DNA of 64,000 bases, from contig JAPYMA010001582.1 in NCBI GenBank assembly GCA_035041965.1, positions 124,001 through 188,000 on the forward strand, written 5' to 3'. Shown here one piece after another: positions 13,401-24,000 of this stretch. Numbering within the stretch: position 1 is the first letter of the stretch; each line of letters begins with the position of its first letter. The notes under the pieces are model-generated. The model had not been told where the DNA came from, made no database searches, and saw nothing but the letters and a program-made list of their open reading frames with translations. Made by a program: the position numbers and the translations under genes. This DNA is from Anisakis pegreffii. Taxonomy: Eukaryota > Nematoda > Chromadorea > Rhabditida > Anisakidae.

Positions 13401-16400
13401 CAATCGGTGAATTGATCCAACCTGATCAATTCTTTTTCTAGATTATGGATGGGTAAACAATATGTGACGTTATGGGAGATGCATTATGGTGATTAAGATG
13501 CAATGAAGCAATAAAGCAATAAGTTTGATCACTCGGTGAGAACGATCATCAGTCGGAAATGCGAACAAGCTCAAATGTAAAAGCGTTGAAGAGAGAGGAG
13601 AACGAGAAGCATATCGAAACATAAGATCTCTTATTGGCTCGTAGTACAATATGCTGATAGCATTTGAAATCCAAGCATGAAAACAACCTATGGAAAGCAT
13701 CATGGTCTTCGATGAAGCTATGAGTAAATCATAAGCTTAGAAGTGAACGAAAATAGCTCACAACTTCGAGATATAACCGCTACGAGATGACTTTGCAGAA
13801 GTAGAAATACTGCAAAGATTAGCCTTCGATGATTCAGAGAAGGATAGTATAAGAAGGGATCATTTAGCAGAGGAGTGACCAATGGTGCTTGGTAGAGACA
13901 GCCGCTACTAGCCAGTCAAAGGAGTCGGAAACGATACTCAGCTAATCCAGTGGCCGAATGAGGGAATGCTTAGAGAAAGCTGTTCAGCTCATGCGGTATC
14001 GCAAGCCGTTTGGGGATGTGGTCGTTAGTTAACTTCCACACTCAAAGCAATGCACCCTGCGATCGAATATACAAACCAAATGCTTAACAATACGTTCGTT
14101 ACTCAGAAACGAAGCATGTAATTAGATGCTATGATTGAATCATGCCTATTCATTCATTCGATTATGTCCCTAAGGGATATTGATATTATGAGAATTTGAA
14201 AGATCATACAACACTAACGATCTCATCATCTAATAAGTACTATAGTAGCACCTCAACCTCAACGTCATCAACAACATGATTAGACTAATATGAGGTACAG
14301 CGAGTACAACTAACATGTGGTACAGCCAGTTAATTATTTGCACGTGTTATGTCAACCTCTCTGAAACAAGCTGCCCGAATGGCATGGCTCTAACCATAAA
14401 AGAGGCACGAAGTTCATGTAGTAGATAAATTCGCCCATTAATGAACGCTGGGCATTTCCGGTCTCTCAGCTTGACGTAAAGTTTCCTTGCATACTGACAA
14501 CTCCTTCATGATGAATTCCTACAGCATTTGTGATAAATATTCCTCAGTTGAACCAGCGTTGTGCTTCACAACGCTCGCGTTTCACCTCAGAAGCATTTAA
14601 AAGGATTGATTTTGAAGGAATGTGAAGTTGAGTTGATAAACTCACGAAGTCAGGACTTTAAAAACTGCTTCATCAACTCAAAAATAGCCTATGCATAATA
14701 TGGTGCAACGGAAACAAATGCAACATGAGAAGAGGCTCTAATATATTGGTTAATGATCAAGTATAATGATAGCAGGCCTAAAATCATGATAATAATAGTA
14801 ATTGGCCAAGTCAGGCATTGATGAATTCTGATAGTGAGGAGATTTTTGGATGAATTTCAATGACTAAATGATAACTGAGCGATGATCTTATCTGTCTGTA
14901 CGCTCAAGAACTGTGTTCATAAAGAGCTGTGTTCTGCTGGTGGATAAGTGTATAAACGACGACGTTAATTTAAAGCAGTCGTATAATATTTGCGAAGCAA
15001 TCATTCAACTCCACCCAATCGAACCAGTTTAGATCTGTTGCGATCAATTCAATATCATTCCAATCGGCCGTCATCATTTTACAGCGATGGTTTTGGAAGT
15101 GAGATGATCTTGAGAAGAACAGCACTATGGGAAGATAGAAGGCAATGATGACTGGATTTCACGTGAAGACGTATGAACACTGGTAACCATTTTATGGAGG
15201 ATTTGATGTAGATAAAAGATTGACAGAAGGATACTTGAGGGCTTTTTATGGTGGATAGCATTCTGATTTGATTTGTATCTGAATTACATTGCATCAATAA
15301 TAAATTTTGATTGTGTGAATAAATCACAAAAATTTTCAATATTACACATAAACGAGTGCATTAGTAAATAAATGAATAGAGATATAACTATTCCTTTTAC
15401 ACACGTACAGTATAATAATAATGTTATAATAATAGAACTAACTCACCTTCAAACGTATCCATTTCTGATTCTTTGTGTGCACGGCAAATGTGCCCCACTC
15501 AAAACCAGTTTTTTTTCGAAAAGATAATAATAGTAGCAATAATAATATCACAAAAACATCTATCTATGAATTCAACCCCTTTTAATGCAATTTCCGCAAG
15601 TGTGAGTGGCTCAATTTGTAAAGACTCATCATGCTCTTAAGAGTTTGATTGTGCACATATTCCAGAGCGCTACAGCACAATGCTTTTAGACTCATCTTAA
15701 TGCTAGAGCCATATCAGGCAAGATAATTTCATCTCTTCATGCATGTTGTCCGCATCGAACACTCAACAACAACAACAACACTCAAACTACGGCTAGGTGG
15801 CCATGATTTGCTGGATAATTCGAATTCTGAATCTGGGTTATTTGAATGTCGACTATGTTTTGTTGATATCTTGTTCAATAAGTCAAAGTGGGATGCGTTC
15901 GCTTCGATCAAACTTCTCAAAAACCGGATCTTTGCAATGATAATAATGACAACAACAACAACAACATCAACAATAGTGCTTCTTGGCAGGACGAAAAAGA
16001 AGTAAACAAAACCGATGATGTCCAAACGCCCGACGAATGCATCAAATCATTCTTTTTGCTCATGCTCATGCGTCAATCACATGATTCACATAAAATCGCT
16101 TTCCGAGTGGGTTTTTTTCGTGACGGGATGGATGGCTGAATGCGAGGACGAGTAAATAAATGGATAAAATAAATGGCGCTGCCTGCATTCAGAAGGAACT
16201 ACAAGAATTGTTGATGTAGAATTTCATCAGCAATTTTTCACGTTTCACTAAACTCATACGATTCCTCTACGAGTAGTTCGGACAGGTTTGTCAAGATGCT
16301 ATGATTTATGATATTATGCTGACGATGCCGTATTCATTTGAAGCCATATCAAATAGCTCATTCAGTTTGATCATCATCAGTCGAAAAACGCCCTCAAAAC

Positions 16401-17140
16401 ACACAAAAAAGAAATTGGACATATCGCGTCACGATATTAGAGTGATACGACATGATTGATGGAACATGCAAATGAAAGAATGTTTCAAAAATAGTATGAA
16501 ATGATAACGATAATAAAACACATGAATGATGTAGACACATTAATATAGACGACAAAACGCACAATTTTAAGAATGTTGAAAGATGACGGACACTTAATCA
16601 GTAACGAAAAACATTTTCCATCTTTCGATAACAAGAGTCATTCATCAGTTTAATTTATCGAATCTAAATCAGTTGAAAAAAGTTCGCTAGCCGTGAGTAT
16701 TTTCATAAAAAGTCATTTAACTGAGCGAAAATCAAGTACTAATTTGAATAGACAAATTATCCACTCATCTTTTCAGTCAATTAACAAGTGCACGCAAGGA
16801 GATCTGAAATTCAGAATGCCTTAAAATCAGAGTGGAATTTAGGTGATCTTGTTATCGTATGAGATGATACTATGAGATATCTGATATGAGCGAGATACTG
16901 ATAGCTTAAAAGAGCGAAAGAGGAAGAGAAACTGATAGAGCAAAGAGGATGGGGAGATCGTTGAAATAGAGGGTGGGCAGCAGACGGGGTTAAAATCGAG
17001 GTTGCACATTGGAAGGAGGAGGGTTGCAGGTATTCAGGGACGAATGAAATGATCATCTTCCCGTACCAATCCGTATCAGGCAATTATGTTATCTCTAGCA
17101 GTGTTAGCAGCAGTTATCCATCCGTTTATATTCACAGATG
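10426..17140. other. gene-poor stretch with simple repeats
   Basis: No exon chain could be built. Simple repeats include (GTCA)n at 12788-12811 and CAA runs at about 15764-15781 and 15948-15971, which inflate nearby Thr/Asn-rich frames. A frame at about 12.87-13.11 kb reads like a hydrophobic leader followed by a Pro/Ser-rich tail, but it has no ATG and no supporting splice acceptor. Minus-strand frames at 12.0-12.5, 13.5-13.7 and 15.1-15.3 kb show no family features. Confidence 0.55.
12788..12811. repeat. tetranucleotide repeat (GTCA)n
   Basis: Six perfect tandem GTCA units. No gene can be tied to it. Confidence 0.9.
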
Positions 17141-17980
17141 ATTACGCTATACCCTAGCTGACCATTATTAGAGTGACCACTGGCACGATATAGTGACCGC
17201 CGCTACTACATTAGAGTGACCACTCGCACGATGGAAAGACCATTGCCATTGCACATCACATAGACATAGAGAGACATCTAAACAGAAATGACATAGCACA
17301 TATACTCATTCAATGGTCATTAATGGTCACTGAAATGACGAGAAAAGAGAGACGAGTCAAATGAATGGCAAGCATTTGAATTCGAGCATTTGAACTGAAT
17401 GATATACTAATATTGAAGTGTAGTGGACGGTAGGGAGTGAAAATATTCATGCTTCTTCTTTTAGCACACTGAATTCATGCTTGAGAATTTTTTCCGGAAT
17501 CGTTTCCATGAAAATGCTTCGGTGTTTTACCGAAATAATCAGGGACATCTACTGAAAATAGACAGCCTGTTTGATTCAAGTCGGTGACCAATCGCTTTTA
17601 TCTCGTCATCGACTGACATGAACTGTGATTTGATAGCAGTAGAACCATTGAAAGTAGCCATTACAATAGCAAAGTCACCAATAACATCAATGATAAAATC
17701 ATAGGAAAAACATCACAGCATTAATCTCATAAGATTAAGCAAACAAGAAAATCTGATAAGAATACGCAAAAACAAGAGCAAGAGCAAAAAGTAGGTGTTG
17801 TCCTGAACAATTTGTACTGATGAAGCAGTAATCGATCATTTTGTAATTATGGCATAACATTACATAATCGCACGTGATCACATTACATTATTTTATAGAT
17901 GTGATGAGGGGCTTTACATCGTGTGACATTGTCAACCATTATAAAAAAACCATTTCGCTGGTCAATGACCGCTAGTTTAG

Positions 17981-17996
17981 CTGATAAAGTTATCAG
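17981..17996. promoter_or_regulatory. inverted TGATAA pair upstream of PAP1
   Basis: CTGATAA at 17981-17987 faces TTATCAG at 17990-17996, 20 bases before the PAP1 start codon. TGATAA is the core bound by GATA factors such as ELT-2, which drive most intestinal genes in nematodes. The upstream region of PAP2 is also rich in this word. The assignment to gut expression is inference, and TGAT words are common in this AT-rich window. Confidence 0.35.
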
Positions 17997-18016
17997 TGAG
18001 CATTTTTATGGTCATC

Positions 18017-21000
18017 ATGCTTCGATCGTGGCTGCCTTCATTACTAATCGCTCTCAATATCGGCATCGCCATCTCCCGAAGACACTCCCTGGAACCACGT
18101 CGTGTACCTGCATGGTTTGGAAAGGGACCAAATCAGGGACCTTATTGCGCACAGCCTGAGCAAGTGGCATTGAGTTATGGAGGTATGCATGTGGTGCTAT
18201 GAGAGAATTGATCTGTATCTCAACAATATGATATCGATTCTAATTAGAACCTTGCGTTACAATGACGTGAATTCTGCATTTAAATTATTCAATTTTTGGG
18301 AATTTTTCGACTCACTTCCAAATTCTCCAATGAAGGAATTAAAATTTCGCCTCGCATAATGCAGTGCTTTCCAATCCAGCATGATCCATGCACCATAAAG
18401 AAGGCGTAATTTATGAAAACCAAAATATTCCGAACAGATTTCTCAGCTTTTCCAGACCTTCATATTGTTATTATTTCAGGTGATCCATCAACTGTTTGGA
18501 TAACATGGATTACATTTGACGATACCTATGCGTCTGTGGTGGAATATGGTACCAAAGATTTGGAACGCAACGCCACTGGAGATACTTCATTATTTATAGA
18601 TGGTGGATCCAAGAAATCGAAACGTTACGTTCATCGAGTCAGGCTCACTGAATTAGAGCCCGGAATTACATACTGTAAGTTAGCGATTTCAACTTTCAAA
18701 TTTTTTCAGAAAATGCAGCCTTCTTAGCTTGTTGAGTGAGATTGAATGGATGTAAGAAAAGATTTATTCAATTGGACATTTGAGTTTTACGACACAGGCA
18801 ATGCATCCGAATAACTAATCAGGAATCATAGATGATATACAAAAAATTGTCTCCAATTTGAATCAGATTTTCAAAAAATTGTCCAGAAGGAACAAATAAA
18901 TAAGTAGATTTGATCTCAATAGATCTGATTTCAGTTCAGTCAATTCATCTTAACCAGTTTGTTATTTACTTATCTATTGAAATGCTGATTTTCTTCACTG
19001 TATACTTCATTCATTCTTAGTGTGTTTATTAATTGATTGAAGTTTATCACGTTGGTTCTGAATACGGTTGGAGCCCGATATTCCGTTTCACGGCACTCCA
19101 GGAAAGGCCAGAAGGTGGATATATTTACGCTGTATACGGTGACCTTGGCAATGTGAACGCCAGATCGCTGGGTAAAATACAACAACAAGCGCAACGGGGT
19201 CTTTTCGATATGGTACTTCACGTCGGTTAGTCTTTTTCTTTGCATCCCAGTAATTGGACTGACATCAGTAATTGGGATTGGAATCAATCAGTCACAGTGA
19301 GCGGTCGGTTGTCGACTGCTCTGGAAATTTGACCGGTTGCAAATTTCCCCCTCACCAGCACCCTTTGGGCCGGGGCGTGAGGGTAGGCCCAAACCTTCGA
19401 GCTCGATAGTGCGTCAGTCATCCGCGGTGAGCGGTCGCGTAGCGACTGCACCGGAAAATTGACAGAGTGCAGTTTTCCCACTCACCAGCACCCTGTGGGC
19501 CGGGGCGTGAGTGAAGGCCCAACCGTGTATGACTGACGTAAGAATTTGTACATTTAACGCCAGATCACTGCTCTCAGAGGCAAGATTGGCGGAATTTGAG
19601 GAAGAAGCCCGACACATTAAGTACGACATCATCGGTCTGGCCGAGGTAAGAAGGAAAGGTGCAGGTGCAATAGATCGTCCAAATGGTAATTGTTTATATT
19701 TCAATGGGGATGAAACTCGCTCCCAAGGCGGAGTTGGATTTTATATCTCAAGGGAATGGAAAAGCAGGATAGTTTCATTCAAATGCACATCATCCAGAAT
19801 TGCTCAGTTGAAACTGAAAATCACAACTCGAACAAACCTGAGAATAATTCAGGTATATGCACCACATAGTGGATGTGATGACGCTGAATACAACAAGTTC
19901 CTAGATGAACTATCTGATACTGTCAATCATGACAGATCAACATTCACCTTAATAATTGGGGATTTTAATGCAATTGTTGGTAAGAAGAAAATAGGCGAAA
20001 ATTCAGTGGGATGCTTTGGGAATGGCATCAGAAACAACCGAGGCCAGGCAGTTGTTGATTTTTGCGAGGCTAACGGTTTGAAGATAATGAATACAATGTT
20101 CAAAAAGAGGAAGGGTAGGAAGTGGACTTGGAGAAGTCCGAATGGCACAACCAAAAACGAAATCGATTTCATAATAATCAACAAACATGTCATCCCAAAA
20201 AATGTGGATGTCTTGAATCACTTCAGAACAGGAAGTGATCATCGTCTGGTCAGAAGTGTAATAGCTGTAAAGGATAGGCGGATTTGGGCAACTAAAAGAT
20301 CACTGACCGGACAAAAGATACTGAATAAGTCAAGCTATCGAATCGCTATCGGGAACAGTATGGTGAGCGAAGCCGAATCGTATGAAATCTTGCAAAAGGA
20401 GATCAGAACAGCCATGACAGAGGCCGAAGAACCGAGACAGTTGCACCCGCAACTATCCGCCAGCACAGTGAACCTAATGCAAAGGAGGAGACTCATGAAA
20501 AGGGATGGAAATCAACATTCAACGGTGGAATATGCAGAATTATGCAAAACAATAACAAAGAAGATTAAAGAAAACAGAAAGAGAAGGAATATGCAAATTT
20601 TGAAGGACGCTATTTCATCAGGAAAGTTAAGAAGAGCAAGGAGTGAAATGTTAAGTGGAAAAAAGAGAATAATTGAAATAGCAAATAATCAAGGAGAAAT
20701 AATGCACACAACAAGGGAAATCGGTGACGCCGTGGGCTACTTCTATAACAACTTATACAGAAGTAGAACAAAAGTCACCTTCCAAATGAAAAAACAGAAT
20801 GATGATTTCGCACCAATTTTGGAAAGAGAAGTAGAGCACGCAATATCACAAATGAAAATGGGAACTTCGGCTGGACTGGATGGCATAACTGCAGAAGTCG
20901 CTAATTTAACTGCAGAAGCAGTTAAATTAGCGAAAGATCAACTCGTTCCTCCCCTCACCCGTCTTTTCAATAACGTCATCAGTAACACGGCGATTCCAAA

Positions 21001-24000
21001 TGGCTTCGGTGACTCAAAAACGATTCTGCTATACAAAAAAGGTGATCCAAAACAAATAAAAAACTATCGCCCCATATCGCTGCTGTCTGTCATATACAAA
21101 TGTTTCACCAAGGTGTTGAACAATCGAATGCAACCACAACTCGACGCAGCACAAGATGACGAACAAGCCGGCTTCAGGCCGCAGTATTCAACAATTCACC
21201 AAATCCACACCGTCACACAACTTATCGAAAAGGCCAACGAATACAACTTCCCACTGTATTTGCTTTTCATTGACTTTGAAAAAGCATTCGATTCAGTGGA
21301 AACAAACGCGGTATGGAATTCACTACAGTCGGCTTCAGTTCATCATTCGATCATCAAAGTACTGCAGAAAATTTATGAAGTATCGAAGTCAGCCGTGTAC
21401 TTAAATGATAGCAAAATCCCATTTCATACGAACAGAGGGGTTCGACAGGGGGACACGATATCTCCAAAATTATTTAACACCTGCCTGCAAACGGTTTTTG
21501 AAGGATTGAATTGGCAAAATAAAGGTGTAAAAATAGATGGGAAAATTCTAAACAATCTCAGATTTGCTGACGACATTGTCCTAATATCACACAATTGCAA
21601 TCAGATAAGGACGATGTTGAGAGATCTCATTCGGGAAAGCGGCAAAATTGGACTGAAAATTAATGTCACCAAAACAAAAATCATGGCAAACCGTATAATA
21701 AAATCACCGTTATCTATTGACGGGAATGTCATTGAAGAAGTCAGAGAGTTCATATACCTCGGCCAGCTCATATCAATGAAAAGAGAGGGGGAAACCGAAC
21801 TGAGAAGAAGGATAAAAATCGGATGGAAATCGTTCTACAAATATAAAGAATTTTTCACTGATAAGAGGGTCGGAATGGTTTTGAAACGACGTCTGTATAA
21901 CGAATGTGTTCTTCCCGCGATGTTATACGGATCAGAAACATGGACGGTGACAAAAAGAATGGAAAATATGATGGGAGTAGCCCAAAGAAGGATGGAAAGG
22001 TTGATGGTAGGAGTTAAATTACGGGATAGGAAATCGAATGAATGGTTGAGAGGGGTAACGAAAGTTAAAGACTTTGTAAAATGTGCAAGGGAAAGGAAAA
22101 TCAAGTGGGCAAGAAAAATCGCAACAATGGACAATAACAACTGGGCGAAGAGGTGCACAGAGTGGCAACCTAGAATCGGAAAAAGAAGTCGGGGTCGACC
22201 GAAAATGAGATGGCGAGACAATATTTGCAAAATAGCGGGCCAAACATGGATGAGAAGAGCAGTGAACTGTGATAATAGTGATAAATGGAATGATCTCGAA
22301 GAGGCTTATGTACGAAATGTACAATAATAGCTGAGTAAATAAATAAATCAGTAATTGGATTGCGTGGGATCCTGGCACTGGATTTTGGGTCACGAACCTA
22401 AGATTCGCTCCCTGAAAAATCCCCAGATCCTGGCATTCGCCTAAAAAACGTTTGGTATGATGTTGGTAACGTCATATTTCACGTTATTTTACATTACCCG
22501 CTAATCATCATCCTCGACACATCAGAATAGTTATATTGAATTAAGCATCATATATTTCCAATTTATCCATATGCAGTAGTATTCGCTGCTTGCCATCAAC
22601 TCGTAATTGTACCACCGCAGTTTGCATTAATCCTCATGCTCGCTTCATCTTCCGTCATCAACGTCGCTTTATCTTCCATTTGTGTTTGCCTTTCAATCTC
22701 GGAAGTTATCGGGGGATTGAAATCGGGTGATTGAAAAACGGTCGGGTTTTGCAAACATTGGTAAGCACATATAGGTGAAATCAGTTTTCGAGCCAGTCAC
22801 TGATGAATGTCATTTTGCAGGCGATATAGCGTATAATCTTCACTCGGTGAGCGGATTCTCTTTGATTGCTGTTCATTGCGTTCATTTAACGATTTGAAGA
22901 ATATAGAAAGATCCTTCAGCTAGAACAGCTCTGATATACTTAGCACCTGTTGAGTTAAGGCTGAGATATCAAATTGCCTGCTTCAATTCATATCACTGAC
23001 AACACAAAAGTTATGCGAACTGCAGAAATGTGGCTCATCACTCTAGAACGATGGTGGTGAACATCGGTTTGAAATTCCATTTTTAGGATTGCAACTCAGG
23101 AATTTTAGATTGAAATTCCAGAATGAGGGTAAGGTCGGTGATCAATTCGGTCGTCAAATTGAGCCGGTGGCTGCTTACGTGCCTTACATGACCGTAGTTG
23201 GGAATCATGAGCAAGCATACAATTTCTCGCATTTTATCAATCGATACACAATGCCCAACAGTGATCATAACCTCTTTTACAGGTGATCCTTCATTTGCAT
23301 TCGCGTTTAATTACGTTAATTTAGTAGTCCTCCCGAAATTATCTCTGTGCTATGAGATGGTCTGATAAGTTAGAAGATTCCGTGTTTCTCTGCATTAGAT
23401 TGACGACGTTTTAAAGAATTGGCTAGTGGCATGAGCAGAATTCAAAATCATCCTGCTTTGGAAGGATCATTTTCCTTTCATTTCTTCAGCTTCGACTTGG
23501 GCGTTGCACACTTCATCGCATTTTCAACGGAATTTTATTACTATTTCAAATATGGCCAGCATCAAATAACGAGGCAGTGGGAATGGCTCAATAATGATCT
23601 TAAGGTTAATCGCGTCTCTTCTTGGCGTTCGAAAATATGCAACTTTTTGATAGCCTCAAACTTTCATGTACCTACACTTGATCTTCTAAAATTATACATT
23701 TTCAACCGATTGGCAGGTTGCTGACCAAAATCGCGAAAAGCGTCCATGGATCATAACATTGGGTCATCGACCAATGTATTGCTCGAATTTTCAAGGCGAT
23801 TGTACAAAATACGAGTCGAGAGTGGGTGAAGTTATTTTCAGTTCCTGCTAAAATTTTCAATTGGAGCATCGATATCGCTCGAAATTTTCAAATCGATACA
23901 GTACACTTTATGCCGCAATATAAGCATACTGAGTACTTTGGTAGTTAGGAAAAATTTTGAACTGATCGATAGATTACACTTCAACTTACAACATTGATGA

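Larger units (their letters stand above)
19276..22346 (+). mobile_element. RTE-clade non-LTR retrotransposon, complete, inside PAP1 intron 3
   Basis: The element is about 3.07 kb. It is bounded by a 12-base direct repeat and lies in the same orientation as PAP1. It has a short 5' region with two 130 bp monomers, one long ORF (endonuclease plus reverse transcriptase), almost no 3' UTR, and a TAAATAAATAAAT tail. This compact layout, with an apurinic-like endonuclease, a reverse transcriptase and a short tandem-repeat tail, is typical of RTE elements. The uninterrupted ORF and crisp target duplication suggest a young insertion. Because it sits in an intron, the phosphatase coding sequence is not disrupted. 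Confidence 0.9.

Noticed and set aside
15729..16139. Overlapping frames rich in Thr, Asn or Val
   Set aside because: They are driven by CAA/GTT simple repeats read in several frames on both strands.
22019..22393. Minus-strand frames of 124-131 codons inside the retrotransposon
   Set aside because: They are antisense shadows of the reverse transcriptase ORF. Their hydrophobic, Pro-rich composition follows from its basic and purine-rich codons.
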